DNA of 64,000 nt from Meloidogyne chitwoodi (Eukaryota > Nematoda > Chromadorea > Rhabditida > Meloidogynidae). Positions 35,901 to 47,400 of this stretch are shown here, one piece after another. Where the stretch lies: positions 1 through 64,000 of the forward strand of contig JACZZP010000020.1 of assembly GCA_015183035.1 (NCBI GenBank), read 5' to 3'. The notes beneath the pieces were generated by a model. The model searched no databases and had not been told where the DNA came from. It saw only the letters and a list, made by a program, of their open reading frames with translations. Position 1 is the first letter of the stretch. Each line of letters starts with the position of its first letter. Position numbers and translations under genes: made by a program.

Positions 35901-37924
35901 ATGTACAAGAATCTATCTGATTAGGAAAATATTATAAATAAAATTACATAATAATTAAATAATAAAATTTATTATTTAAAATATATAAGATGATTTAAAT
36001 AAATACCTTCATTTGTTTTTGTTCTCTCTACAAAACAATAACCATTATATGGTGTAAAACAATTGTTGCGATTATTTTTCCTACAAACATTATCAACATG
36101 TTTTTCTTCATTGCAAAAAGATGTTTTACATGAAAAACATTTCTCTACTGCAGCATATGCTGGATTACATCCCCAACAGCCTTGGCTCACTAAATTAATT
36201 AATTTATTAATTTTTATTTTTAAACAAACAATCTCCATTTTGCTTTCGAGAAACACCACATTCTTTTTTGCATTCCTTTGTCATTCTTTTTACTTGATTT
36301 CCTTTTTTTGGCAAACAATATAATTTATTATCAAAGAATTCTTTCTTATTACAAAGATGCTCTGTACATGATATAGTTGGTCCATCCTTAGGTCCTTCTC
36401 CGCATCCACAAACAACTTTTTTTAATTTAAATAATAATTAGCTATATTTGAAGGTGCGCCGACATTTGCGAACGTGACATTAATAACAAAATATAATCTT
36501 TTTTTATTAATGTCCAGTCCGCATATGTCGTCCGGGTGTCCGGAAAATTCCTCTCGAAACAAGTATTCTCTCTGTAAAATACTCTTTTAACAGAAAAATC
36601 TTACCTAAATAATAATTAAAACGATTTTGGATCACTTAAAAAAATGTAATATGTTAGAATAATCTTATTAAAATTATCTAAAATAACTTTAAATTTTTCA
36701 AAGATTTTTCTCGAAGAGGAATTTTCCACTAAAAGAGGAATTTTCCGATAATCTGGAGAGGAATTCTCCGGGAGGAATTTTCCGGGACTCTTCGTCCGCA
36801 TATGTCGCCCCACGATATATTGTCATATTTAGGAGTGAACAAAAACCAAAATATTCTTAAGCCAAAGATATTTATTTTTAATTTAGTTACTCTTTCTTTC
36901 TGTAATAATTTAAGAAATAAAAATACCATGATTATGTCCAATTAAAGTACAATGACACTGTTTATCTTCTCTACAAACAAGAATATTATCATAAGTGTCT
37001 TTGCAAAAACGAATTGTTTTTATAGCTTCTTCATAACTGCAGGGTGTGATTCTACATTTTTGGCATGGCAATTTTTCAGATTGGCATTCTGTACATTCTT
37101 CTCTATCATAACTATCTTTATAATAATATTTAGAATTCAAGTTAAATTGATAAATTAAAATATGAAAATTTTATTTAAGAAGAATTTAAAGCTAGGTATA
37201 GCAGTGATTAGAAAGTTCCAGTTCCGGAACTGGGACTACTTTACTACCAAATTTTTGGAAATGGAAGTAGTTCCGGAACGAAAGTCCGGAACTATTTCCT
37301 TATCCTACAATATTTTGGAATTGGAACTATGAAAAATACAAACTGGAACTAGTTCAGTAGGAATTTGGAACTTTCCCATCACTGAAGTATAAATATAATA
37401 AAAAATATTGATTATATAGAATTTCTAGTTTTGAATTTGATAAACTGAGACAGAGTCTCAGTTTATTCTACGAAATTTTGGACTTAATATTTAAGGTTTA
37501 GCAAAATTATTTACAATTTTACAAAGCAAGACATTAAATTAATTAGGTACTTGCTTTGCTTAACCAAATTTACGGCGCTTTGCTTACAGAGGGACATTTG
37601 CGGTTCACGTTATTTGCAGCGCCACTAACTTTAAAAAAATTTGCAAGGAAAAATGAAGATTATTATTGACTGTTAAAGATTGAAAAAAAAGTTTTAATAG
37701 TAAGTTTTATCTAAAGTTAATTGCGTAATAAATGTCGGTTTAAAAGTTTAATAAAAGAAATTATGTTAATGATAAATATCAAACGTACATTTAAGCTTAT
37801 CGGAAGATACAATACAGCGAATGTTGCCTTCACAATAAGAAAAATACCATTTTATACCTTTATAGCATGCGTATTGGGTAGAACTATAAATATATTCATA
37901 GTTATCTATTTCCTTCTTAAACTC
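29951..37924 (-). CDS. Multi-module cysteine-rich (Ly6/uPAR-like) cell-surface protein, probably GPI-anchored; 5' end not found
   Basis: About 21 exons, nearly one per module, run from 37924-37789 and 37115-36927 to the terminal exon 30272-29951; junctions I checked are phase 1. Each module has GC-x2-C, C-x2-C and CN, then two or three more Cys ending in C[FY]. Three module types recur in the order C-B-A: (36215, 36005, 35690), (34800, 34590, 34310), an extra C at 33990, (33725, 33510, 33285), (32815, 32540, 32325), (31765, 31462, 31258) and (30580, 30321, 29951). Read across introns, each unit from LFC/YFC to CN matches the LU (Ly6/uPAR) pattern ending in CN, so introns may split each fold. 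The last exon has a Thr-rich stalk and a hydrophobic tail (IIYLIIIYVVFGLLI), typical of a GPI anchor. The signal-peptide exon is upstream and unplaced. The B module at 32540-32725 is frameshifted. Function is unknown; a surface receptor, ligand or coat role is possible. Confidence 0.72.
30965..31150. repeat. Dispersed repeat, copy 3
   Basis: ATGCTCTGTAGTGCAAAGAG, AAAGATAACCTACTCTGCGC and TCTCTGCC followed by the same AT-rich tail as at 12250. It lies in an intron of the cysteine-rich gene. Confidence 0.8.
35085..35665. mobile_element. Foldback element in intron of the cysteine-rich gene
   Basis: GTACTTATGCCCTTATCACA, CAATGCCGCGCCTTTTTTAA and GCCCCAAGAAAACTTGGATG on the left are mirrored on the right up to GGGCATAAGTACCG. 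The arms are about 140 bp, with a short second pair (GACCAACCGGCCA / TGGCTGGTTGGTC) inside. It is non-coding. Confidence 0.85.
36455..36830. mobile_element. GCGGAC/CATATGTCG-type element in intron
   Basis: GCCGACATTTGCGAACGTGA at the left, CCGCATATGTCGTCCGGGTG near 36517 and CCGCATATGTCGCCCCACG at the right. Internal GAGGAATTTTCCGG repeats are inverted. The borders are uncertain. Confidence 0.5.
37200..37386. mobile_element. CAGTGATGG-type palindromic MITE
   Basis: It runs from CAGTGATTAGAAAGTTCCAG to GGAACTTTCCCATCACTG and consists of GGAACTAGTTCC-like repeats. It lies in the intron between the first two known exons of the cysteine-rich gene. Confidence 0.75.
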
Positions 37925-38456
37925 CTGAAAAATTGTTTTTCAGATGAATATCAACATTTACATATAATTTTTGATTTTTTGTAATGTTTTTCGATTAAAC
38001 TTGAATTATATTACATATATTTTAAACTTTTTGTATTATAAATAAAAATAATAAAGGAGGAAGTTTTTAACGTTATTAAAAAAGCTTTGTTAAAGTAAAT
38101 TTAAAAAATATTTTCAGTCAAAGTAGTAAGAGAAAATAAAAATATAATAATAATATTAATCACAATAATAAAACAAGTAGGTAAAGCGCAATATAAAACT
38201 CCTTTTATTTTAATACTCAAAACAAAATAAACATAAAAACCAATATATAAAGCCCAATCTTTTTGAGAGGAAAAATGCATAAAATATATAGAAAGGGGAA
38301 AGATAAATATTTGATGGGGTCAATAAAACGAAAGAGAAGTCATACAAATTCTATACTATTTTCTTTCTTTTCAAAACAGCATTACAAAGTTCAGGTTTTC
38401 AATTTTATAACTATCATTTCAGTAATTCAGAAAAACGATATAACTTTGTATTAGAG

Positions 38457-39604
38457 ATCGGGATTTTCCCAAAATCAAATTCAAATCAAATTCAAATCAA
38501 AGAATTTGATATTTGAAATTATTTGATTTCCCAAAAATAAATCAAATCAAACAATTTGAAAAATATTTGATTTCAAATAATTTGACCAAAAAATTTCAAA
38601 TATTTGATCAAATATCAAATAATTCAAAATAGGCCCTAAAAAGGTAAAAAAGTCTAAATAAGTCTGAATTTTGAAAAATAATTTTTAATTTTAGTATATT
38701 TTAGATTGACTTTTATTAGAGACCGGAATTTTGAAAAAATCGGGTCCGGGTTCCGGTTTTTTAATTATGAAATGACCGGCCGGGACCCGAAGCGGGTAAA
38801 CCCGAAATTCCGGGTCCCGATTTAAACCCGGTGACTCAAAAAAACCGGGTAAAGGGGCCCGGAAACGGGGCCCGGACCCGTTCCGGCCTCTACTTTTTAT
38901 CATTCACACTAGAGATCCGAATTTTGAAAAACCCGGGACCGGGAAACGGGAAATTTTAGAATGGAACGACCGGGAGGGATCCCGGACCGGGAAAATCGTG
39001 AATTCCCGCTTTTTTCCAGTTCCAAAAATCACAGGGTCCCGACCGGGAAAACCGGGAAACGGGATCGGGACCTGTTCCCGTTCCGATCTCTAATTCACAC
39101 CAGAGTTGCCGCGGGTTGAGCTCAAGTCGGGTCGGGTTTCGGTTCGGGTCGTCGAAAATTCCTCGGGTCGGGTTTCCGGGCGGGTTTCGGGTCGAAAAAA
39201 AGGCCGGGTTTCGGGTAACCCGCGGCAACCCTGATTCACACTTACCCTTACTGACATTTTGTAATACTTACCCTTACGAACATTTTGTCCAACCACCCCT
39301 TTGTGACATTTTGGCATTTTTTTCAAAGGACCGAAAGATGCATAAAAATAAGAAATACTTTGTAAAAGAAGGAGACATAATGAATATAAAATTATTTATT
39401 ACTCTGACACACGATATTTCCTTTTACATTATGCCAATATTAGACATAATCCAGAAAATCAAATAATTTCAAATTATTTGATATTTGATCAAATATTTGA
39501 TTTCCCAAAAATAAATCAAATCAAATTCAAATCAAACAATTTGAAAAAAATTTGATCAAATATTTGAAAAAATTTGACAAATATTTGAATTTGGCCGATC
39601 TCTA
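38457..39604. mobile_element. Foldback element of ATTTGATTTCAAAT repeats, with three elements nested inside
   Basis: The outer ends are TAGAGATCGGGATTTTCCCA and TTGGCCGATCTCTA; both arms are iterated AATCAAATTCAAATC motifs. Inside are two CCGGGA-type elements (about 38715-38905 and 38925-39090, each with GGTCTCTA-like ends) and a palindrome at 39099-39232 with ends GTTGCCGCGGGTT and AACCCGCGGCAAC. All open frames here are by-products of the palindromes. Confidence 0.75.
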
Positions 39605-39792
39605 CTTTGTATATTCAAAGTTTAAAATTTGAATTTTTATTTGAAATATTTTAAAAATTTAAGAAAAGGTTATATTTAAATGAAAATATTTAATTAAATA
39701 TTTTCATTTTATCCAAAATTATTTATATGAACTAATCATAATACAAAAAGTGCAAATAACGCTAGTGAACTCTGCTAAAGCTTTCTAACAAG

Positions 39793-40690
39793 GGAACATA
39801 TGTTACTGTCAGTGCGAATTTGATATATTTTTTCGTACCAATGGATAAAGCAACCCCGAATTCCTATTGTGAGGTAAGTTTCTTTTTCTTGCAAAATGAC
39901 TTTAGACCAAGTTACAGCCGTTCAAAGTTTAAGTTTTTGGGAGCGCTAGAGTACTGGGTAAAAGAAAGAAGAAGAGAGCGACTTTTCCTCTTGTCTCTCT
40001 TTACTTTTTCTTTCTCTTTTTTCTCTTTGCTTACTTATAAGCGAAAATAGTGAGGTTAAAATCGGAGAGACGGTAGGCAGTCAGCCATCCATTTTTAATT
40101 TAAAAGAAGAGAAGGAAAAAAGGGTAAGCAGTAGAGATAGGAATTTTGAAAAAATCGGGATCGGGAAACGGGAACTTTAAAAATTGAACGATCGGGAGGG
40201 ACCCGGATCGGGAAAATTGGGAATTCCCGTTTTTTTCCAGATTCAAATATAAGTGGTCCCGACCGAGAAACCGGGAAAAAGGACCGGGAATTGGAAATTT
40301 AATGACCGGTCGGGACCCGGACCGGGAATTCCCGATCCCGGTTTCATCCCGGTGTCTCAAAAAAACCGGTAAAAGGGATCGGGAAATCGGGAAACGGGAT
40401 CGGGACCCGATCCTGTTCCTATCTCTAGTAAGCAGCGTGAAATGTTTAAAAATGGTCAAAAGCATTAGAAATTATAAAAGGGTCTGCCTTGTCCTCTCTC
40501 TTTTTCTTTCTTTTTACCCAGTACTCTAGCGCTCCCAAAAACTGAAACTTTGAACGGCTGTAACTTGGTCTAATGTCATTAAAAAAAAAAAAACTTACCT
40601 CACAATAGGAAGTCGGGGTTGCTCTATCCATTGGTGCGAAAAAAAAAAATATAAAATTCGCATTGACAGTAACATATGTTCCCTTTTTAG
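39793..40690. mobile_element. Foldback element with 200-bp arms and a nested CCGGGA element
   Basis: GGGAACATATGTTACTGTCA begins the left arm and its inverse TGACAGTAACATATGTTCCC ends the right. The arms include GTTTTTGGGAGCGCTAGAGT and GTTACAGCCGTTCAAAGTTT. A CCGGGA-type element (about 40130-40430) is inserted between the arms. Confidence 0.85.
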
Positions 40691-41210
40691 AATAATTAAA
40701 TAACCAAAAAAATTAAAAATTTTAGACCAGAAAATTTGGTGCTAGTTTATGCGTTCAATGAACTTTTGTGCGTCCAAAGATAGTTTATGACTCCTATAAA
40801 AACATGAAACTTTATGAGTCCAAGCAAAATTTATGCGTCCAATAAAATTTTATAAAATATTGTTTATAAGTAATATTAAACTGGAAATTGGATACGCATC
40901 TCTTCTAAACAGTGGTTGGAAATTTACATTTTGCTCGTACTTCGTACCAGTATCAATTTTTCCCTCGTACCAAAGTACGACAGGGCCCCCGAGATACCCT
41001 CAATTCCCTTTGTGAAAACGGATCTTGTAAGAAATGGGAACTTTTTACGGAAAATCAGTCTTTGCATGTGACATTCAATGCTTGATGTGAGAAAAAAAAA
41101 ATAAAAATCGAAATTATTATTTAATAATAAAAAATTTTGTTGGGACGCATAATAGTTGTATGGACGCATAAAATAAATACAGGACTCATAAGTTTTTATA
41201 GGACTCATAA

Positions 41211-41611
41211 TGTCGCTGTTTGAATTAAGCGCGGCGACGGTATGAACGCGCAATATAGATCCGAGGCAACAAAGTTTATTAACAGAAGCAATTTAAAAAT
41301 ATTTATTCAATTTTTAATAATTTAATCAGTAATTAAGAATATGGGACAATCAGAAAAGACTTTTTTATTGGAATAAATTAAGTAGGCAAAATTATATAGG
41401 TTAAACAAATATATGCAGTCCAAAAAGAATGGATAAAAAAAGGATATAATTTTATATAGGCGAAAGTGAAAGGAAGCAAAAAAGAGAGTTGGTAAAGCCA
41501 CTCTAAAAAAGGTATAAAAAACAAAAAAGGCGTGGCTACACGACCCAAAAGATCGACCCCCAAAAAATCAATTATATTCATTTATTTTCAATCAGACGGC
41601 GCGTAGCGACA
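41211..41611 (-). repeat. 3' LTR of the BEL/Pao element
   Basis: 401 bp, TG...CA ends with TGTCGC/GCGACA inverted termini. It also holds a 67-codon open frame repeated in the other LTR, which is probably chance. Confidence 0.95.
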
Positions 41612-41627
41612 CTGGGGCCGGCCAACT

Positions 41628-43892
41628 TCAGCGGCGAGAACGCCAATCATTAGGTCGTCGATTGCTGCGAGAGTCGTAAACATTTCGGCGCGAATTTTCA
41701 TTATGATAAGAAGAGCGTGTAGGTGGCGAACGAGATCGTGAACGGTCGCGTATAGCCAAATGTGCTGCTGTGGCAAAGACGGAAGATGATGGTTCTAACT
41801 TGTTCATAGCATTTCGTAATTCTCCAGCTGCTTCGTTTACTAAAGTAGTCGGAAGCTGTTGTTTGTAGTTATTTGCTAAATAGAATGCCGCTGAAATACA
41901 TTTTTGTCCGATTTTCAATAGACCTTCCACTTCACGTTGTTGGTGAATAGGTAACAAGGCAAGTTCTTCATTTAATTTTATGCATTCGTGAGGTCCCAAA
42001 TATTGAGGTTTACCAAGGCCGCTTATGGGTATTGCTGTTGTTGTAGTTTGACTATTCGCAGCACTCAACACAGCTTGGTATGCCATCCGTTGTGAAGGAG
42101 AAAAGTCTTTCAACTTCTCTCGAACTGTGGCCCATTCAGCTTCACGTGGTGTATAAGGCGGTTCCTCGATTATTGGAGTGGAATTTTTAACTTGTTGTTC
42201 CACCATTGTTTTAATCATTTCAGCTAATCCCTTAGGAATAGGCGAAGTTGTTTGAGTTGAAGGAACAGTTTCTTTAGGCGTTGTTTTAGAATTATTAGAA
42301 GAGATATCTTTCTTTTCACTCATTTTTATTGTTATTGTATTAACTGTAATTGAGAAATTGAATAACATAATTATTATGAAAAATGATAATAGTAAGCGGT
42401 AGGCACGAAAAATAGGGTTTATTTTAATAAAAATGATGATGGTAAAAATTCCGCCGGTGATTATTGCAGCGATTATAATTATTTGAGGGAAGCCAAATAA
42501 GAAGCTAAAAGGTATGCTCCAATCGAATCCCGTGTTTAATCCGCTCAAGGGAGTTCTGTTATCATTTAAGCGTGCTGCATAATGGAATTGGTGGCGACGA
42601 GGGATATATTTTAATTCCCCTTTCAGGTTAAATTGACTAAAGCCAGCAGGGCATTCTACACGACATTCTACATCAATCTGAGCCCAATTAAAGGCTAAAA
42701 TGACGGATTGTTCAGTCCCATTCTCATTGCATCGTGCGGAAAAGACGTGGGTTCCTGCACATTTTACCGAGGCAAGCGCTGAACCGTAGTCCGTTTTACA
42801 GATGAATTTAGCTTGAGCGCCCGTAAGACAGCGATAGCATCCCATTAAAGTTTCTACTGTAATAAAACAATGCGAATCAACAGTTTCGAGCGCTAATTCC
42901 ACGTTCTCAAATTGTACGATAGTGTGGATGGGAGTATATTCAGTTTCGGCAAATATCTTGTTTTGAAAATTCATTATTTGGAAATTCGGTAAATTTAATG
43001 GTAGTCGATGAGCAGGATCAGAAAGTAATGTTTCCATGTCTAAATCTCGGCAAAAGCATTCTACAGTACCTGAGTCATGATCGGGATAACAATCATGGCA
43101 AGTTTCGCGGTATAGCGAGCAGTTAAAGCTTCTAGCAGCATCTTCATCAGTGCAAAAGAGGTCTAAGGGAATAGAGCCGATTATTGCAGCTGAAGCATAA
43201 CTAGAGAGAATAAATCTCTTTGAAAGGATTGGAAGTGGAGGAATAGCTGTAGGGTTAGTTGAGAGCGCCACTACTCCTATTTTAGTATCCCATTTCTTAG
43301 TTTGTCCTGGGTGAAGAATCAAGTCTTTAGTCTCAACACTTGGTCCAGTTTCGAATTCTAAATGCACTTTAACTCGAAATTGCCAGGAGGGACAGTCAAT
43401 TAATTCGAAGGCTGCATCAGAAGTAGGTTTAGCGTAAAATCTATAATATAGGCATCCGTCAGCTGGAAGACCACAGCCCTTTCCCCAAAATCCCGGAGAA
43501 TCTATGCAGAATGTATTTCCAGGAAAAAAGTTGGCTTCTCCCAACTCAGGGATTTCGGAAGTAGGTCGGACTCTTTGACAGTGATTGCCAAAGCATAAAC
43601 CAGCGCGAGCACATCGTTTCGATGAGGCTGTTAATACTTGATATGATCGTAGCCATGCTACAGATTTTGGAAGACAATTAAGGGTGAGGCGTTCAAGTGA
43701 AAGTGAAAATGTCCCTAAGGCTAATCCATGTTCGTTCTGAATCAATATACTAGTTTTTTGGCTCGCTGGTAGAATGGTCATGCTGATAGAGGATTTAATA
43801 GTACATTGTGTTCCATTACGCGTTCGGCGGCAATCAGAGCTCTTAGCGGTGATTGGAATAATTTCATTGCCAGCATCAACAAAAAAATACAC
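41628..43892 (-). CDS. Retroelement envelope, glycoprotein C-like part fused to an RS-rich C-terminal domain
   Basis: The 754-residue frame begins after a hydrophobic leader with Cys-rich sequence (SSDCRRTRNGTQC). It contains the cluster GCYRCLTGAQAKFIC plus further Cys (about 42630-42850) that marks phlebovirus-G2-like fusion glycoproteins of nematode BEL elements. Two hydrophobic segments follow (42340-42510), the first a membrane anchor. After that come about 230 residues starting MSEKKDISSNNSK, Ser/Thr/Pro-rich then helical, ending in an Arg/Ser tail (RSRSRSPPTRSS). This tail is unusual for an envelope cytoplasmic part and could be a separate product. The stop at 41628 is only 17 bases from the 3' LTR. 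The frame is offset by one from the upstream envelope frame at a run of seven T (coding strand) near 43890. Confidence 0.8.
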   Translation of the reverse strand: MYFFVDAGNEIIPITAKSSDCRRTRNGTQCTIKSSISMTILPASQKTSILIQNEHGLALGTFSLSLERLTLNCLPKSVAWLRSYQVLTASSKRCARAGLCFGNHCQRVRPTSEIPELGEANFFPGNTFCIDSPGFWGKGCGLPADGCLYYRFYAKPTSDAAFELIDCPSWQFRVKVHLEFETGPSVETKDLILHPGQTKKWDTKIGVVALSTNPTAIPPLPILSKRFILSSYASAAIIGSIPLDLFCTDEDAARSFNCSLYRETCHDCYPDHDSGTVECFCRDLDMETLLSDPAHRLPLNLPNFQIMNFQNKIFAETEYTPIHTIVQFENVELALETVDSHCFITVETLMGCYRCLTGAQAKFICKTDYGSALASVKCAGTHVFSARCNENGTEQSVILAFNWAQIDVECRVECPAGFSQFNLKGELKYIPRRHQFHYAARLNDNRTPLSGLNTGFDWSIPFSFLFGFPQIIIIAAIITGGIFTIIIFIKINPIFRAYRLLLSFFIIIMLFNFSITVNTITIKMSEKKDISSNNSKTTPKETVPSTQTTSPIPKGLAEMIKTMVEQQVKNSTPIIEEPPYTPREAEWATVREKLKDFSPSQRMAYQAVLSAANSQTTTTAIPISGLGKPQYLGPHECIKLNEELALLPIHQQREVEGLLKIGQKCISAAFYLANNYKQQLPTTLVNEAAGELRNAMNKLEPSSSVFATAAHLAIRDRSRSRSPPTRSSYHNENSRRNVYDSRSNRRPNDWRSRR

Positions 43893-44410
43893 ATTAGAGC
43901 TAGAAGCGTGAGAAGTCCATTACGATATAGTCGATTAAGTCTCCAGCGCCTATCTTTTTCGCGATGGGTCCTCCTTCTTGAATTATATTCCGGGAGTAAA
44001 TATTCAAAATCTTCTCGCCTGCGCGATAAGTCATATGTTCTGATAGCGCGAAGTGGAGCTTGAAATAACATAAAAAAAGTAGAGAAGACCATGCTTAGTC
44101 CGGTTAGAACAATTTTAACGTGCGTGAAAATCCATGACAAGAAGATTAGAAAGAAAAGCAATCCAGATCCAATCAAAATTCCCGAGTTAATAGGAGCACA
44201 GGTAGGGTTTGTAATTCGATCCCAACATACAGTACAATCTATGAGTAAACATTCATCACGGGCAGGACATGTTTTCTCAGTATAAAATAGTTGATTTGCG
44301 GCATTTACTAGAGTTATTTGACAATGGTAGTCAATAACTAAAATTTCGTGTGGTAACTCATATTCGATTTTTGGCGATGCGGTTTTATCAAACAGTTGCC
44401 GGCACAGCAT
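43778..44410 (-). CDS. Retroelement envelope, N-terminal (glycoprotein N-like) part
   Basis: A 210-residue frame with Cys pairs (CPARDECLLIDCTVCWD), a strong membrane segment (ILIGSGLLFFLIFLSWIF), a basic stretch and a second hydrophobic stretch that leads into the next frame. This order (ectodomain, membrane segment, second hydrophobic leader, G2-like protein) is that of a bunyavirus-like glycoprotein precursor. It overlaps the end of pol by 73 bases and the next envelope frame by 115 bases. Its own start is probably not the first Met here: the end of the pol frame supplies a likely signal peptide (LLNLAFFVFFFICVMG) and a CPKC motif, so splicing or frameshifting is probably involved. Confidence 0.7.
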   Translation of the reverse strand: MLCRQLFDKTASPKIEYELPHEILVIDYHCQITLVNAANQLFYTEKTCPARDECLLIDCTVCWDRITNPTCAPINSGILIGSGLLFFLIFLSWIFTHVKIVLTGLSMVFSTFFMLFQAPLRAIRTYDLSRRREDFEYLLPEYNSRRRTHREKDRRWRLNRLYRNGLLTLLALMCIFLLMLAMKLFQSPLRALIAAERVMEHNVLLNPLSA

Positions 44411-47400
44411 AATTCGAGATTAGAAAATTCGCTGGGGCTAATTATAGTGACACCTCTGTTGGTGCATGAAAGTTGACATTTTGGGCAAGACACGTTATTG
44501 GCACGCGTTCCCATTACACATATAAAGAAGAAAACGAAGAATGCCAAATTCAATAAAGTCGAGACAATAGCTCTGGATTTACTTCTGGTTGTCATACGGT
44601 GTCCCTGGCGACGAAAATCTGGTTCTGTATCTAATTCAACTTGAGCTTCAACTGATGGTTCGACTTGAATTTGAGTGTCGTGCGGTTCTATCTTATCTTC
44701 CCTATTAACTATCTCCAGGGGACAAATATGATTGACGGGTCGAGTAATCACATTTCCGTTTTTCATTTTCAGTTCAACACTTCGAATTTTCCCTAGTTGA
44801 CCTCCTAACTTAACAATTTTACCCATAGTCCATAAGTTTTTTGGAGTATATTTTTCTTCAACTAGTACTATCTCGTTGAGTCTGGGTTCCTTACGAGTTT
44901 CTAATCTTTTTCCTTTGTGGGTTGTTTGAGTCCTGGACCGTAGGAGGAGTAGATACTCTTTATTCCATCTTTCCCAGAAATATTCATGCGCGTGGTCGGT
45001 TGCGAGGAAGATTTCAGCCATTTTTTCATGAGGCTCTCCCCGGAAGGGAATATCCTCAAAAAGACAGTCTGTTGCCAAATTCAGTTCGATCTTTGGGATT
45101 AGTAAGTCAGCTGGACGTAGTGGAAGAAAACCATCAATCTCATCAGATACAGAAGAGATTGGACGAAGATTAAGTGTCGCTTCGACCTTTGTAGTGAAAG
45201 TGATGAGCTCGTCCAAATGAAGAATTTCTTTGCCAAGTGTACGTTGGTAGAGCTGTTTGGTGATTCCAATAATTCTTTCATAACATCCACCAGCCCACGG
45301 CGAATATGCAGGTATGAAGGTCCAATCGATTCCTTGACGTGCCAATTCATCTAGAGTATTCCCAACAAGAAAGTTGATCGTTTTGTCGGCTAAGATGAAC
45401 GATGGTGCGTTGTCACTAATAATTCGTTTAGGTTTGCCTCTTCTTGAAATAAAACGTTGAAAAGCATTTAAAAATGCTTCAGTTGATTCGTTTAAAGTAA
45501 TTTCTAAATGTATTGCTCTAGTAGTGAGACAACAAAAAAGAAGTAAATAAAATTTAGAAATAATTCCATTTATACGGACCAATGACGGTCCCGCATAATC
45601 CAATCCAACTGATTCAAAAATCATTTTTCTAAAAACTCGATCATTAGGATATGGTGGAAAAGAAGGCAAAGAATATTTATAGGAGCGCATTTTCTCGCAT
45701 TTTATACAAGTGCGAATTACTGTTTTTACTGTTTTACGAGCGTTTGGCGTCCAAAATTTAACTAAAAATTCAGTTAAAGTATGATCGATGCCAGCATGCG
45801 TTAATTCCCTGTGGATATTATAAATAATATGAAATTTGATGTAAGATGAACGCGGAAGAAGAATAGGGCGAGCAAGAGATGTTCTTTCTATTTGTTGCGC
45901 AATTCGCGTTTTTAAAAGAAATAGGCCGTTAGCATTGGTTTCTATTGGGTAGCACTCAATTTCCTTTTTATTTTCGTATTGCGCAATTTTTATGAGAAGA
46001 AATTCCGCCAATTCATAATCCTTAGCAGTGAATGTACTCCTTTCCCTATTTTGGGCCTTAGAAATAGTGAGTATTTCTTTACGGCGAGTTTTTATGAATT
46101 GGGACGGTTCATTGCCATTCTTTATGAAATTTGATTGTAAAAATCGTAGTACCCAAATAATAGTTCTTTTTAATTTGTCCCAGGAACTAAATCTTTTGAA
46201 GTCAATTAAATCTTCCTTTCGGCGAGGTTCAGACTCTATTTTATTAGTAATAAGAGTCTTTATTGGTTCTCCCGCAATGGACGAATCAATGCTAGAGAAA
46301 TCCAATTTCAAACTAGATGGCCACAGAAATGGTGATTCGCGAAGCCAGCTTGGACCATGCCACCATAAATCGTTATTTTGAAGGTCAGACGGTGATTTTC
46401 CTCGGGTTACCAGGTCTGCCGGATTTTCGGACGTATTAACATAGCGGAATTCGCAATTATTGAGAGCACGAATTTCTCTAGTACGGTTTGCGATAAATAC
46501 AGGTTGGTGGTCCATTTCTTTAAGCCAATTAAGTGCAATTGTTGAGTCGCACCAAACGAATGTTTTATCGATTTTCCTATGTAATTCTTCTCTTACGAAC
46601 TTAGTGGCTCTTATTCCTGCTAGTATCCCAAGTAATTCCAAACGAGGGATAGTTAATTTTGTATTTGCTTTTAATGGGCGCAAACGATTTTTCGAGAAGA
46701 TTAAATTAGCCGCTGTATCTCCTTCTTCTTCACACCGCAGGTAAATTGCTGTGCCAAAGGCAAAATCAGACGCATCGGTAAAGGTGTGAATTTGAATCGA
46801 AGGGGAGCTACCGCATAAGGAGCGTCGCGGAATTGAAATACTGGTTGTCCAATCTTTGGTTAATTGTTCCCATGATTTTGATTCTTCTTGGGGGAGTAAA
46901 GTGTCCCATTCAAAATTTTCTAATGTCCACAAACGTTGAAAAAAGGCCTTAGCTAAGAGAAGACAAGGTCCTACTAGTCCCATGGGGTCAAAACAAGATG
47001 AAATTGTGCCTAGAACAGTGCGTCTAGTTATTGGTCTGGCGAGTTCAGGAAACTTAATTTCTATCGCATCCTTGCTTAAATTCCAATTGATTCCTAAGAT
47101 TCTAGGAATATCTTGATCCAGGCGATCAGCTGGTGCTATTTGGTTAGAAATTGACTTAACGTGCGTACAAAATTCCCTTAGGTTCATATTGGCCGTGGAG
47201 AATATTTCTTTCGCATCTTTGCACTTATAAAGCGCTTCTCCCTCATTTTCACACTCAAAGAGAATATTATCGACATAAATATTTTCACTTATGGAGTCCG
47301 CTAATTTTGTATGCTGTTTCGCAAGGTGGTGTTTGATAATCGCAGCTAAAATGTACGGTGAGCTAATAATCCCGAAGGCAATCCTCTTAAAGCGAAAAAC

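Noticed and set aside
38100..38180. Hydrophobic minus-strand stretch as signal exon of the cysteine-rich gene
   Set aside because: No in-frame ATG and no donor; position is right but evidence is missing.
38691..39466. Arg/Pro/Gly-rich open frames on both strands
   Set aside because: They are translations of palindromic CCGGGA and CGGGTTTCGG repeats inside transposable elements.
41378..41581. 67-residue hydrophobic frame present in both LTRs
   Set aside because: It is identical because the LTRs are identical; it has no independent sign of selection.
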